From: Saccharothrix sp. ALI-22-I
GTDB lineage: Bacteria; Actinomycetota; Actinomycetes; Mycobacteriales; Pseudonocardiaceae
Assembly: GCF_001984175.1 (NCBI RefSeq)
Contig: NZ_MTQP01000053.1
Location: 62,001 to 126,000 of the forward strand
Direction of reading: 5' to 3'
Length of the DNA stretch: 64,000 nucleotides
The notes under the pieces are model-generated. The model saw only the letters and a program-made list of their open reading frames with translations, searched no databases and was not told the origin of the DNA. Made by a program: the position numbers and the translations under genes. Positions 31,735 through 42,896 of this stretch are shown here, piece after piece (position 1 is the stretch's first letter; each line of letters starts with the position of its first letter).

Positions 31735-32371
31735 CGAGGGCGTCCGACATCGGGTCCGACACGGTGTCCGCGAGGAGGAACCGCACCTCGTCGGCCACCC
31801 GCCGCACGTCCGCCGGCGCGACCACCGCGCAGTGCACCCCGTGTGGCGCGACCTCCACGGCCAGGCACTCGGTGTAGGCCACCGCCGCCGCCCGTGACGC
31901 CGCGTACGCCGCGATGCCCGACCGGGGCACCGCCACGACGTGCGCGGGCACCATCACGATCGTCCCGCGACCGCGCCCGACCATGCGCGACGCGACCGCC
32001 CGCGAGACGTTGAACACGCCGTCCACGTTCACCGCGAAGCTGTGCGCCCAGTCCTCGTCCGTGATGGACAGCGCCGGACCGGGCCGCAGCGCGCCCGCCA
32101 TCGCCACCAGCGCGTCGATCGCGCCGAACTCGCGCTCCACCTGGTCGACCAACGCGTCCACGGCCGCGCTCGACGTCACGTCGATCTGCCGCCCGGCGAG
32201 CCGCAGCCGCTGGTCCTGGAGCCGTTCGACCAGGTCCGCGAGTCTCGCCCCGTCGCTGTCCACGGCCGCGACCAGCGCGCCCTGCCTGGCCAGCGACTCG
32301 ACCACCTCGGCGCCCAGCGGTGAACAGGCTCCCGTGACCAGTGCGATCTTGTGACGGAATTCGGCATTCAT
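31727..32371 (-). CDS. Degenerate SDR protein related to 2,3-dihydro-2,3-dihydroxybenzoate dehydrogenase (EntA)
   Basis: This 214-residue SDR begins MNAEFRHKIALVTGACSPLG, with a TGxxxxxG cofactor loop. Segments such as RPGPALSITDEDW, NVDGVFNVSRAVASRM and AAYAASRAAAV strongly resemble EntA/DhbA enzymes of catechol siderophore synthesis. The catalytic set is damaged: the serine strand reads VPAHVVAVPR without the expected serine, and the lysine after Y156 is R160. The protein is also about 40 residues shorter than EntA at the C terminus. It is probably not an active dehydrogenase. The ATG at 32371 follows GGGGAG. No siderophore genes are adjacent. Confidence 0.75.
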   Translation of the reverse strand: MNAEFRHKIALVTGACSPLGAEVVESLARQGALVAAVDSDGARLADLVERLQDQRLRLAGRQIDVTSSAAVDALVDQVEREFGAIDALVAMAGALRPGPALSITDEDWAHSFAVNVDGVFNVSRAVASRMVGRGRGTIVMVPAHVVAVPRSGIAAYAASRAAAVAYTECLAVEVAPHGVHCAVVAPADVRRVADEVRFLLADTVSDPMSDALGA

Positions 32372-32541
32372 CCCCAGTGCTCCCCAGTTGCTGCCCTCGG
32401 CCTCGAACGTAATGGCCACCACACCGCGAGGGAACTACCTGCGTGAGTAGTCGGAAAAAGGCAGGTCGGAGCGGGCGGACGGGCGTTGGGGGTGGTGAGG
32501 TGGAACATGCCTCCCGTGAGGTCCGGGCAATCGAGGAAGCC

Positions 32542-32547
32542 TAGACT
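32542..32547 (+). promoter_or_regulatory. -10 hexamer TAGACT of rpe; leaderless start
   Basis: TAGACT lies eight bases before the rpe GTG at 32556. This places the transcription start at the start codon. No Shine-Dalgarno sequence lies in between. The 184-base gap between the SDR start and rpe holds both promoters and nothing else that I recognise; no FMN riboswitch fits. Confidence 0.5.
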
Positions 32548-32555
32548 CACCAGCC

Positions 32556-33218
32556 GTGGTCCAGCCGATGATCGCCCCGAGCATCCTGTCCGCCGATTTC
32601 GCCCGACTCGCCGACGAGGCCGCCGCCGTGGCGTCCGCCGACTGGCTGCACGTGGACGTCATGGACGCGCACTTCGTGCCGAACCTGACCATCGGCCTGC
32701 CGGTGGTGAAATCGCTGCGCAAGGCGACCGACCTGCCGCTGGACTGCCACCTCATGATCGACGACCCGGACCGCTGGGCCATCCCGTACGCGGAGGCCGG
32801 CGCGTACAACGTGACGGTGCACGTCGAGGCCGCCAACGACCCGGTGCAGCTGGCCAAGAACCTGCGCGCGGCGGGCGCGAAGGCCGGCCTGTCGCTCAAG
32901 CCGGGCACCCCGCTGGAGCCCTACGTCGAGGTGCTCAAGCACTACGACACGCTGCTGGTCATGTCGGTGGAGCCGGGCTTCGGCGGCCAGTCGTTCATGG
33001 CCGAGGTGCTGGACAAGGTGCGCGCCGCGCGCCGCCTGGTCGACACCGGCCACCTCAAGCTGGTCATCGAGATCGACGGCGGCATCAACGCCGACACCAT
33101 CGAGCAGGCGGCCGAGGCGGGCGTGGACTGCTTCGTGGCCGGTTCCGCCGTCTACGACGCCGCGGACCCCGGTGCGGCCCTGGAGCGGCTGCGCGCGCAG
33201 GCGACGCGGGCCCGGTGA
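32556..33218 (+). CDS. rpe: Ribulose-phosphate 3-epimerase
   Basis: Rpe interconverts ribulose 5-phosphate and xylulose 5-phosphate. The 220-residue TIM barrel has the start motif [16 protein letters not shown]. It also has [17 protein letters not shown] with metal-binding residues, [10 protein letters not shown] and [13 protein letters not shown], and ends with the phosphate-binding [11 protein letters not shown]. The GTG start sits directly behind its -10 box. It precedes ribD and overlaps it by four bases. Ribulose 5-phosphate is also the precursor used by RibBA downstream. Confidence 0.95.
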   Translation: MVQPMIAPSILSADFARLADEAAAVASADWLHVDVMDAHFVPNLTIGLPVVKSLRKATDLPLDCHLMIDDPDRWAIPYAEAGAYNVTVHVEAANDPVQLAKNLRAAGAKAGLSLKPGTPLEPYVEVLKHYDTLLVMSVEPGFGGQSFMAEVLDKVRAARRLVDTGHLKLVIEIDGGINADTIEQAAEAGVDCFVAGSAVYDAADPGAALERLRAQATRAR

Positions 33219-34240
33219 ACGCGGACGAGGCGATGGCGCTGGCCATCGCGGCCAGTGAACGGGTCCGCGGCACCACCAGCCCGAACCCCCCGGTCGGCTG
33301 CGTGGTCCTGGACGCCGACGGCGAACCCGTCGGCGAAGGCGCGACCCGGCCGCCCGGTGGGGCGCACGCCGAGGTCGTGGCCCTCGCCCAGGCCGGTGAC
33401 CGGGCCAGAGGCGGCACCGCGTTCGTCACGCTGGAGCCGTGCGCCCACCACGGCCGCACCCCGCCGTGCACGCAGGCGCTGCTCGACGCGGGCGTGGCAC
33501 GCGTGGTGCACGCCGTCGCGGACCCGAACCCGAAGGCGGCCGGGGGAGCGGACGTGCTGCGCGCGGCCGGCGTCCGGGTCGAGTCCGGCCTGCTCGCCGA
33601 AGAGGTCGAACGCGGCCCGCTGCGCGCCTGGCTGCACTACGCCCGCACCGGCCGCCCGCACGTGACGTGGAAGTACGCCGCCACCCTGGACGGCCGCGTC
33701 GCCGCCGCCGACGGCACCAGCCGCTGGATCAGCTCCGAGCAGTCCCGCGCCGAAGTGCACGAGCTGCGCACGAAGATCGACGCGATCATGGTCGGCACCG
33801 GCACGGTCCGCACCGATGACCCGAGACTTACCGCGCGGGGAACGCGTCCGGGGCAGGATGTGACCCGGCAGCCGCTGCGGGTCGTCGTCGGTCTCGGCGA
33901 CCTGCCGGCGGGGGCCCGTGTCCTGGACGACGAGGCGGAGACCATGCACCTGCGCACGCACGACCCCGACGTGGTGCTCGGCGCGCTGGCCGCGCGGGGT
34001 GTGGTGGACGTGCTGCTGGAGGGCGGGCCTACGCTGGCGGGTGCGTTCGCGGGAGCGGGCCGCATCGACCGGGTGCTCGCCTACCTCGCCCCGAAGTTCC
34101 TGGGCGACGGCCCGTCCGCACTGCGGGACGCCGGGGTGTCGACCGTCACCGGCGCCGTGGCACTGGTCGTGGAGCAGGTCAGTATGTGCGGACCGGACGT
34201 ACGGGTTTCCGCGGTAATGCCATCCGGCGCCGGACGCTAG
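33215..34240 (+). CDS. ribD: Riboflavin deaminase/reductase
   Basis: RibD deaminates and then reduces the pyrimidine intermediate of riboflavin synthesis. The N-terminal deaminase (about residues 1-140) has the zinc site HAEVVAL and [11 protein letters not shown]. The C-terminal reductase (about residues 145-341) contains [31 protein letters not shown] and the NADPH-related [12 protein letters not shown]. The 341-residue length is normal. The GTG overlaps the rpe stop. Confidence 0.94.
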   Translation: MNADEAMALAIAASERVRGTTSPNPPVGCVVLDADGEPVGEGATRPPGGAHAEVVALAQAGDRARGGTAFVTLEPCAHHGRTPPCTQALLDAGVARVVHAVADPNPKAAGGADVLRAAGVRVESGLLAEEVERGPLRAWLHYARTGRPHVTWKYAATLDGRVAAADGTSRWISSEQSRAEVHELRTKIDAIMVGTGTVRTDDPRLTARGTRPGQDVTRQPLRVVVGLGDLPAGARVLDDEAETMHLRTHDPDVVLGALAARGVVDVLLEGGPTLAGAFAGAGRIDRVLAYLAPKFLGDGPSALRDAGVSTVTGAVALVVEQVSMCGPDVRVSAVMPSGAGR

Positions 34241-34250
34241 AGGAGGAACG

Positions 34251-34873
34251 GTGTTCACCGGGATCGTCGAGGAGTTGGGTGAGGTCGTCGCCGTCGCCGA
34301 TCTGCCGGATGCGGCCCGCGTCACCATCGCGGGCCCGTTGGTGACCAGCGACGCGAAACACGGCGATTCGATATCGGTCAACGGCGTGTGCCTCACCGTG
34401 GTGGACGTCGCCGGAGGCGCGTTCACCGCGGACGTGATGCGCGAGACGCTGACCCGCAGCAGTCTGGCCAAGGTGACCGAGGGCGACAAGGTCAACCTGG
34501 AGCGCGCCGCCGCCGTCGGCCAGCGCCTGGGCGGCCACATCGTGCAGGGCCACGTGGACGGCACCGGCGTGGTGCTGGCCCGGGAGAAGTCCGAGCACTG
34601 GGAGGTCGTCCACATCGGACTGCCGCCGGGGCTGGCGCGGTACGTGGTGGAGAAGGGCTCGATCACCGTGGACGGCGTGTCGCTGACCGTCATGGCGGTG
34701 TCCGAGCAGGAGTTCTCGGTCAGTCTCATCCCGACCACGCTGGAGCTGACCACCCTCGGCCGGCGCGCGCCGGGCGACCACGTCAACCTGGAGGTGGACG
34801 TGCTGGCGAAGTACGTCGAGCGGCTCACCGCACCCTATTCCCAGGGCACCCACCTCCGCGCCGAGGAGGCCCG

Positions 34874-34877
<4 letters not shown>
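34251..34877 (+). CDS. ribE: Riboflavin synthase alpha chain
   Basis: This enzyme converts two lumazine molecules into riboflavin. The 208-residue protein has two similar lumazine-binding domains. The first starts [10 protein letters not shown] and includes [11 protein letters not shown]. The second starts near residue 97 with [13 protein letters not shown] and includes [10 protein letters not shown]. The GTG at 34251 follows AGGAGG (34241-34246), immediately after the ribD stop. It overlaps ribBA by four bases. Mycobacterial annotation calls the same gene ribC. Confidence 0.93.
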
Positions 34878-37067
<2,190 letters not shown>

Positions 37068-37103
37068 CCGGTGTGACGCGTCCGCGTAACCCCTGATCGT
37101 CGT

Positions 37104-37139
37104 GGTGCCGATGGTGGACCGGTGTCAGCCATCGGCACC
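37104..37139 (+). terminator. Terminator of the rpe-rib operon
   Basis: GGTGCCGATGG (37104-37114) and CCATCGGCACC (37129-37139) form a perfect 11-bp stem with a 14-base loop, 37 bases after the last gene of the operon. A second GC-rich stretch follows before the TAGGTT element at 37164-37169 that may serve the next gene. Confidence 0.7.
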
Positions 37140-37200
37140 CTTGTCGGGGTGCGGACCCCTGCCTAGGTTCGGGTGATCTACGACCTTGGGGGGCCCTCAC

Positions 37201-38535
37201 ATGCGCAGACGTTCACTCCTGACCGGTGCGGCGGCGGTGGCGGGAGCGGTCACGCTCGGCCTGAACCCGGCGGCCCGGGCACAGCGGCTCGGCGCGTCCG
37301 GCGCGCCGGACCTGGCGCTGGGCGACTACCCGGTGGTGGGCCGGGTGCGGGCGCGCCGGGCGATGGAGCACATGCGGGTGCTCAGCGACCGGATCGGCCA
37401 GCGCATCGGCGGCACCGAGTCCGAGCACCGGGCCCGCGACTACCTCGCGTCCGTGCTGCGTGATCTGCGGTACCAGGTGACGCTCCAGCCGTTCACCGTG
37501 CCCGACAAGTACCTGTCCAAGCTGACCGTCGGGTCGGACACCTGGAACGCGGGCGCGTCCCGGTTCGGCGCGCTCGGCGCGACCGCCACCGGCCCGGTCG
37601 TGGACCTGGACAACGGCGCGTCGCTGCCCGCGGACCTGACCGGGAAGATCGCGCTGCTGGTGAACGTGCCGGCCGGGTCCACCGCGGTGCTGGACGCGGT
37701 GGGGCTGGGCGCGGCGGCGGTGCTGATCGGGCGGGTGACCGTGGCGCCGGCGGGCAAGACCGGCGCGTTCTCGCCGACGTTGACCGCGAACGTCACCGTG
37801 CCGGTGCTGGGCATCGCGCAGGTGCACGTGGAGCGGCTGCGGGCGGCCGGTGCCGTCACGGTGAGCGTGGCCACCACCCACTTCGCGGGCCTGACCTCGT
37901 ACAACGTGATCGCCGACCGGTCGGCCACGTTCCCCGGCCGGGACAACGGCGTGGTCATGGTGACCGCGCACTACGACAGCGTGCCCGGCTCGCCCGGCGC
38001 GAACGACGACGGCAGCGGCACCGTGCTGACCCTCGAACTGGCCCGCGTGCTGCGCTACCTGCCGACGCACAAGGCGTTGCGGTTCGCGCTGTGGGGTTCG
38101 GAGGAGCAGGGTCTGCTCGGGTCGCGCTACTACGTGAGCCAACTGGCCGACGCCGAGGCCACGCGCATCGCGGGCGTGTTCCAGAACGACATGGTCGCCA
38201 CCAGCCACGGCCCCGCCACCGCGTACTGGCTGCTCTCGGTGGACGGCGGCGACAACGCCACCACCGCGCAGGTCGCCGCGGCCGCCGCCCGCCTGGGTTA
38301 CGGCGCGCAGGTGCACGGCCCGGTGCCGCGCGGCAGCAGCGACCACGTGCCGTTCCACGAGCGCAAGATCGCCGCGGCGAACTTCAGCTGGCGCGGCGAG
38401 GGCGGCCCGCACGAGCTGGAACCGCTCTACCACACCCCCGAGGACACGATCGCGCAGAACGTGAGCACCGACCGCCTCCAGATCTCCCTGGAACTCATCG
38501 GCGCCGCCGCCTACCGCCTGGCCCGCACCCCGTAA
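37201..38535 (+). CDS. Secreted M28-family zinc aminopeptidase
   Basis: The 444-residue protein has a twin-arginine-like signal (MRRRSLLTGAAAVAGAVTLG). A PA-type insert domain lies at about residues 130-225 and the M28 peptidase domain at about 232-440. Candidate zinc ligands are H257 in VTAHYDSVP, D269 in GANDDGSG, E301/E302 in WGSEEQG, D330 in FQNDM and the histidine in LYHTPEDT. It should remove N-terminal amino acids from peptides outside the cell. The ATG at 37201 was chosen because the signal begins there. A TAGGTT element at 37164 may be its -10 box. Confidence 0.9.
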   Translation: MRRRSLLTGAAAVAGAVTLGLNPAARAQRLGASGAPDLALGDYPVVGRVRARRAMEHMRVLSDRIGQRIGGTESEHRARDYLASVLRDLRYQVTLQPFTVPDKYLSKLTVGSDTWNAGASRFGALGATATGPVVDLDNGASLPADLTGKIALLVNVPAGSTAVLDAVGLGAAAVLIGRVTVAPAGKTGAFSPTLTANVTVPVLGIAQVHVERLRAAGAVTVSVATTHFAGLTSYNVIADRSATFPGRDNGVVMVTAHYDSVPGSPGANDDGSGTVLTLELARVLRYLPTHKALRFALWGSEEQGLLGSRYYVSQLADAEATRIAGVFQNDMVATSHGPATAYWLLSVDGGDNATTAQVAAAAARLGYGAQVHGPVPRGSSDHVPFHERKIAAANFSWRGEGGPHELEPLYHTPEDTIAQNVSTDRLQISLELIGAAAYRLARTP

Positions 38536-38550
38536 CCCGTACCCCGCCGG

Positions 38551-39507
38551 TCAGGTCTGGCCGGAGGCCCGCAGGAAGCGTTCGCCGAGGGTCCGGAGGT
38601 GCTGTTTCAGCTCTTCCGGACCCTCCACCTCGAAGTCGACGCCGATCATCCCGATCCACAGCCCCAGCTCCTCCAACGACGGCGTGCCGACGGTCAGCAA
38701 CGTCCGCTCGTCGTCGATCCGCTCCAGGTGCACCGACGTCTTCGACGTCCGGGACGCCACCACGTCGTACGGCGCGTGCATCACCAACCGCGCCTGGTGG
38801 GTGTACGGCGCGACGGACAACTGCCGCGACACGTACGACGCCAGGTCTTCCGCCGGCGGCTCACGCGGCGTGAACCGGGCACCGAGCGTCGGCTCCTCCT
38901 CGATCCGGTCCACCCGGAACGTGCGCCAGTCCGCCTTGTCCACGTCCCACGCCACCAGGTACCACCGCCGCCCGGTGTGGGCCAGGCCCAACGGCTCCAC
39001 GTGCCGCCGCGTGCCGCCGTCGCGCCCGGCGTACGGGAACCGCAGCCGCTGGTGGTCGCGGCACGCGCCGGCGATCGCGGTGAGCGTGGCCGGATCCACC
39101 CGGGTGACGGCGCCCATCAGCGAGATGGTGTGCGCCTGCAGCGCGTTCACCCGACGGCGCAGCCGGGACGGCAGCACCTGCTCCAGCTTGGCCAACGCCC
39201 GCACGGACGTCTCCTCGATGCCCGCCACGGTCCCGTTCGCCGCCGTCCGCAACCCGACCGCGACCGCCACGGCCTCGTCGTCGTCCAACAGCAGCGGCGG
39301 CAACTCGGCCCCCGCACCCAACTGGTAGCCGCCCGCCACACCCGGTGACGCGTTCACGGGGTAGCCGAGGTTGCGCAGCTTGTCCACGTCCCGGCGCACG
39401 GTCCGCACGTCCACACCCAGCCGCTGCGCCAGGTCCGCACCGGTCCAGTCCCGGCGCACCTGCAACAACGACAGCAGCTTGAGCAGACGAGCCGAGGTTT
39501 CCAGCAT
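38551..39507 (-). CDS. WYL-domain transcriptional regulator
   Basis: This 318-residue regulator has an N-terminal winged helix (about residues 1-60, ADLAQRLGVDVRTVRRDVDK). The WYL region (about residues 135-215) includes LRFPYAGRDGG and RRWYLVAWDVDKADWRTFRV. WYL domains are thought to sense nucleic acids or small ligands and often control stress and defence genes. It converges with the peptidase, only 15 bases away. The ATG at 39507 begins MLETSARLLKLL, the usual start. No obvious target lies alongside. Confidence 0.9.
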   Translation of the reverse strand: MLETSARLLKLLSLLQVRRDWTGADLAQRLGVDVRTVRRDVDKLRNLGYPVNASPGVAGGYQLGAGAELPPLLLDDDEAVAVAVGLRTAANGTVAGIEETSVRALAKLEQVLPSRLRRRVNALQAHTISLMGAVTRVDPATLTAIAGACRDHQRLRFPYAGRDGGTRRHVEPLGLAHTGRRWYLVAWDVDKADWRTFRVDRIEEEPTLGARFTPREPPAEDLASYVSRQLSVAPYTHQARLVMHAPYDVVASRTSKTSVHLERIDDERTLLTVGTPSLEELGLWIGMIGVDFEVEGPEELKQHLRTLGERFLRASGQT

Positions 39508-39560
39508 GTGTCGAAGTCTGCCGGCCATCGCGGACAACTACGGTCCGCTTCCCGTTACGG

Positions 39561-40043
39561 CTAGCCGCGGCTGGCGCCCTCCGGCCACACGACCACCACC
39601 GGCACGCCCGACGCCCGCGCGGTCTCCACGACGTCCGCCGTGCCGCCGCGCCCGTCCGGCGGTTGGCCGTCCCACACCGCGATCAGCAGCTCGACCGACG
39701 CGAGCATCCGCTCGTTCGCCATCACGTACGCGTGCCGCCCGGACAGCTCGTTGGGCAGCACGCTCACCACGTGCGCCCGCGCCAGCAGCTCGTCGTACTC
39801 CGCCCGTTTCTCCGGTTTGAGCTTCTCCCGGTAGTCCATCGCGGGCAGCACCACCTCGACCCGCCCGCCCAGCTCCAGCACCACCCGGGCGAACAGCTGG
39901 TCCGCGCCCGGCGCCAGGCAGGTCACCCCGACCAGGGGTGACCCGCCCGCCGCCTCGGCCTCCAACGCCGCACGGATCTCCGTGCGCACGGCGTCGACGC
40001 AATCGGGCGCCAGCTTGCTGTGCCCGGTGATTCCCACCCGCAT
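39561..40043 (-). CDS. SLOG-type Rossmann nucleotide-binding protein
   Basis: This 160-residue protein begins MRVGITGHSKLAPDCVDAVR. It has LAPGADQLFARVVLELGG, a VVLPAMDYREKL strand and WDGQPPDGRGGTADVVETAR near residue 126. This matches the SLOG superfamily of Rossmann proteins that bind nucleotides, related to LOG/DprA. The GGT motif is the likely ligand loop. It starts two bases after the zinc-ribbon XRE gene and forms an operon with it. Its ligand is unknown. The pair may form a sensor and regulator unit; this is inferred. Confidence 0.65.
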   Translation of the reverse strand: MRVGITGHSKLAPDCVDAVRTEIRAALEAEAAGGSPLVGVTCLAPGADQLFARVVLELGGRVEVVLPAMDYREKLKPEKRAEYDELLARAHVVSVLPNELSGRHAYVMANERMLASVELLIAVWDGQPPDGRGGTADVVETARASGVPVVVVWPEGASRG

Positions 40044-40045
40044 CG

Positions 40046-41602
40046 CTAGGCCGTCCGGACTCCGCGGATCGCCTCCCGCGCGTCCCGCACGACCGCCAGG
40101 TCGCGGTGCCGCTCGGCCTCCTTGGCGAAGTCCTGCAGCTTCCGCACCACCCGCCCGGACGCCAGGCCGGCCGCCGTCGGCAGCACCTCCTGGATCAGCC
40201 CGCACGCCTCCTCGGGCTCGCCCGCCACCATCTTCGTGCGGGCCAACCCGATGACGTCGAACGCCCGGTTGCGCACCCGGGCCGGGTCACGCAGGCTCAG
40301 CGCCCGCCGGATGTGCTGCTCGGCACCCGGCGCCTGCTTGGGGTCGTGCCCGGCCAGGTCCCGCATCCGGGCGCCGATGACCCCTTCCAGCTCCGCCTCG
40401 TCGAACGTGTCCAGCCACCACGGGTCCGAACCCGGCCGCCGCTGCGCGAAGCTGTCCTGCGCCTGCCCGACCGCGCGGTGGAACTCCCGGACCTGACCCA
40501 TCTGGGCGTAGGCCCACGCCTCGCGGGTCAGCAGGAGCGCCTGCAACGTCGGTGTGGCGGTGCGCCTGGTGCCGTACTGGCCCAGCTGCACCAGCTCCAA
40601 TCCGTCCTCGGGGCGGCCGAGGTCGAACATCTGCCGTGCCATCGCCGCCAGGCACAGCGCGGCGAACGGATCGTTGCGCCCCGCTTTCGCCATGCGCACG
40701 CCGAGCACGTAGTACCGCTGCGCGGCGTCGTGCATGCCCGCGTCCCACGACATGCTCGCCGCGACCTTGGACAGTTCGGCCCCGATGAAGAAGGCCCGTT
40801 CCGTCGTCGGCCCCGCCGGTGCGCGCGACAACCGCTCGGCCAGTTCCTCCAACTGCCCGAGCACCGCCTTGCGCGCCAACCCGTACCCGCCTCGTCCGCC
40901 CCACCCGCGCAGCCCGTCGGCGACGCGCTGCAGCGCCGCCAACTCCTCCTCGCTGATCGCCGCGCTGGACGACCACTTGGACAGGGGCTGCAAAGGGTGG
41001 AGCCACCGCTGCAACGGTTCGACCAGTGCGGGACCCATCGCCACCGCGGCGGCTCCGGTGAGCGCCGCTCGTCTGCTGATCGCCAAGTCGTTCCTCGCCG
41101 TCTCCTCGACCGATCTGGCAATGCTCGACGCGTCCCACGCCGCGCCGAGCACATCGGGCGGGGCACCGCGATCGGGGCCCGCCTGGCTTGGGATTCCGAC
41201 GCGGTCGAACCACAGCCGGTCGGCCGGGACGCCGAGCACCTGCGCGAAGTGGCGCAGGCGGTCGATCCGGTCGATCGGGTTCTCACCGGTCTCGTACCGC
41301 GACAGCTGTGCCTGGGAGATCCCCAACCAGGACGCCATGCGGTCTTGGGTGACGCGGCTGACGTGCTGGGGGTGGTGCCGGTAGGCGGCGAGGAGGGCAC
41401 CCATGTTCCGGTCGGCGAACGCGGGGGCCATCGCCTCGTGATCCCAGAAGTCCCCGGTGACCTCGGGCGGTCCGTAGAGCTCCGTCCGCGCGTTGCGGCG
41501 ACAACGCTGGCAGAGCCGGTCGGTGTTGTCGGCGGCGATCAACGCCCCGCACAACGGACATACGCGCCTGGTACTGGGTGCTCTCCGAGCTTTCCGTTCC
41601 AT
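40046..41602 (-). CDS. Zinc-ribbon XRE regulator with helical repeat domain
   Basis: The 518-residue protein begins with a zinc ribbon, C15/C18 (CPLC) and C31/C34 (CQRC). An XRE helix-turn-helix follows (about residues 80-130) containing QDRMASWLGISQAQLSRYET. The remaining 380 residues are helical and probably TPR-like, with AISRRAALTGAAAVAMGP near residue 178. This layout is common in Streptomyces regulators of unknown target. It is transcribed with the SLOG gene. The upstream gap (41603-41876) holds two inverted repeats that may be its operators. Confidence 0.85.
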   Translation of the reverse strand: MERKARRAPSTRRVCPLCGALIAADNTDRLCQRCRRNARTELYGPPEVTGDFWDHEAMAPAFADRNMGALLAAYRHHPQHVSRVTQDRMASWLGISQAQLSRYETGENPIDRIDRLRHFAQVLGVPADRLWFDRVGIPSQAGPDRGAPPDVLGAAWDASSIARSVEETARNDLAISRRAALTGAAAVAMGPALVEPLQRWLHPLQPLSKWSSSAAISEEELAALQRVADGLRGWGGRGGYGLARKAVLGQLEELAERLSRAPAGPTTERAFFIGAELSKVAASMSWDAGMHDAAQRYYVLGVRMAKAGRNDPFAALCLAAMARQMFDLGRPEDGLELVQLGQYGTRRTATPTLQALLLTREAWAYAQMGQVREFHRAVGQAQDSFAQRRPGSDPWWLDTFDEAELEGVIGARMRDLAGHDPKQAPGAEQHIRRALSLRDPARVRNRAFDVIGLARTKMVAGEPEEACGLIQEVLPTAAGLASGRVVRKLQDFAKEAERHRDLAVVRDAREAIRGVRTA

Positions 41603-41659
41603 GGCTCGCTCCCGTCACTGAGCGTGGTCACCAGTGTATAGAGATGTGATCAGGAGTCC

Positions 41660-41674
41660 ATGCATTTGCTGCAT
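41660..41674. promoter_or_regulatory. Inverted repeat ATGCA-N5-TGCAT upstream of the XRE gene
   Basis: ATGCA (41660-41664) and TGCAT (41670-41674) are perfect arms with a five-base spacer, 58 bases upstream of the XRE start. The position suits an operator for autoregulation. Short arms mean it could be chance. Confidence 0.35.
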
Positions 41675-41729
41675 AAGACGCGGTAGACCCCCGGTTGGAG
41701 GCCCCGTGACGCCGTGTGGCGGATGAGCG

Positions 41730-41752
41730 GAATCCATCCGGTGCATGGATTC
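41730..41752. promoter_or_regulatory. Inverted repeat GAATCCAT-N7-ATGGATTC in a divergent gap
   Basis: Perfect 8-bp arms (41730-41737 and 41745-41752) lie in the 274-base gap between the divergent XRE gene and the gene at 41877. The arms are AT-richer than the surroundings. This is a good candidate site for a dimeric regulator. The rest of the gap shows no gene. Confidence 0.5.
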
Positions 41753-41876
41753 GACCCGACGACGGTGTGGTGTGGCGCGCCGGATCGTCGGACGCTGCGT
41801 GTGTGCCAGTGCCGGGACGACCTCGCGGCCCCGCGCACACCGCCCGCTCCACCCGACCGGGGAGGGACCTCCGCCG

Positions 41877-42368
41877 ATGAGTATCACTGCCGCCAGCACC
41901 GCAGACACCGGACCGCGCTTCGGGCCACGTGATCGCGCGCACCAGCAGGCACTCGGCGAGGCGATCGCGGGCTACCGGCTGTTGGGCTGGAAGGTGTCCG
42001 TCACCGAGCAGGGCGTCTTCCTGCCGCTCGGCCCGGCCACCACCGCGATCGCCATGCCGGCCCGGATCGGCTCGCGGGTCCTGGCCGACCTCAAGGCCAG
42101 GATGCTCGCGGGTCCGGTCACCGTCATACCCGGCCCGCGGGAGCACTGGATCTTCCTCGCCGAGCTGGTCGCCCTGCTGCCCACGCACCTGAAGGCGCCC
42201 GCCGAGGTCCAGTTCGTCCGCTCGCCGCAGCGCATCGCGCTGCCGCCCACCATGACCCGCTACGGGTCGCTCAGGTGGGCCAACCCGCCGTCGCACTCGC
42301 GGCACTGGTTCCCGCCGTTCACCGCGGTGCTGGCGCTGGCCCGGACGGCGGTGACGAAGGACCAGTAG
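41877..42368 (+). CDS. Hypothetical 163-residue protein
   Basis: The ATG at 41877 follows GGAGGG (41861-41866). The soluble protein has LLGWKVSVTEQGVFLPLGP, a GPVTVIPGPREHWIFLAELV segment and no membrane helix. The tryptophan-rich pattern recalls short actinomycete proteins annotated as primase/polymerase N-terminal-like, but the catalytic residues are not clear, so I do not assign a function. It lies 14 bases before a Rieske lipoprotein gene and is probably co-transcribed with it. Confidence 0.6.
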   Translation: MSITAASTADTGPRFGPRDRAHQQALGEAIAGYRLLGWKVSVTEQGVFLPLGPATTAIAMPARIGSRVLADLKARMLAGPVTVIPGPREHWIFLAELVALLPTHLKAPAEVQFVRSPQRIALPPTMTRYGSLRWANPPSHSRHWFPPFTAVLALARTAVTKDQ

Positions 42369-42382
42369 GCGAGGATGGGCGG

Positions 42383-42793
42383 GTGGACCGACGGACGCTG
42401 CTGTGCGGACTGCTCGCCCTGACCGCCTGCGTGCCCGTGACCGCCTGCGGCACCGGTGCGCCCGCACGTCGGCCCGGCGTCGGTTCCGCCCGTCCGGGGG
42501 ACCGCATCGCCGGGCTCGCCGACGTGCCGGTGGGGTCCGGGGCGTTGGTCGACGTCGGCGTTGACGGCCAGTTGCTGCTGGTCAGGCCTTCGGAGTCGGA
42601 GGTCCGGGTGTTCAACCCGGCCTGCCCGCACCAGGGCACGACGGTGAACCCGCCCGCGGCCGGCGTGATCACGTGCCCCACGCACCGCAGCGCGTTCGAC
42701 CCGGCGTCGGGGGCGGTGCTGTCCGGGCCCTCGCCGCGGGGGCTGACCGAGGTCGCGGTGATCGTGTCCGGGGCGGACGTGTTGATTTCCTGA
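42383..42793 (+). CDS. Rieske [2Fe-2S] lipoprotein 1
   Basis: The 136-residue protein starts at a GTG (MDRRTLLCGLLALTAC) with a twin-arginine and a lipobox; C16 (LTAC) or C22 (VTAC) could carry the lipid. The Rieske site is complete: C81-x-H83 (CPHQG) and C98-x2-H101 (CPTHRSAF). It would hold a 2Fe-2S cluster on the outer face of the membrane. No oxidase or reductase partner is adjacent. The next gene encodes a second protein of the same type. Confidence 0.88.
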   Translation: MDRRTLLCGLLALTACVPVTACGTGAPARRPGVGSARPGDRIAGLADVPVGSGALVDVGVDGQLLLVRPSESEVRVFNPACPHQGTTVNPPAAGVITCPTHRSAFDPASGAVLSGPSPRGLTEVAVIVSGADVLIS

Positions 42794-42896
42794 AGAACGT
42801 TCCGAAGAACGCGGAGTGATGAACCCCCCTACTGGTGGTGTCGTATTGCGTGTGTAATCCCGAACAACTACCCCACCACGTAGCGGAGGACCTGTT

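Noticed and set aside
32372..32555. FMN riboswitch before the riboflavin operon
   Set aside because: The gap contains two promoters and no FMN aptamer motifs; rpe appears leaderless.
40106..41641. Long plus-strand frame opposite the XRE regulator
   Set aside because: The minus-strand gene has a clear zinc ribbon and helix-turn-helix; the plus frame has no recognisable domain and no good start.
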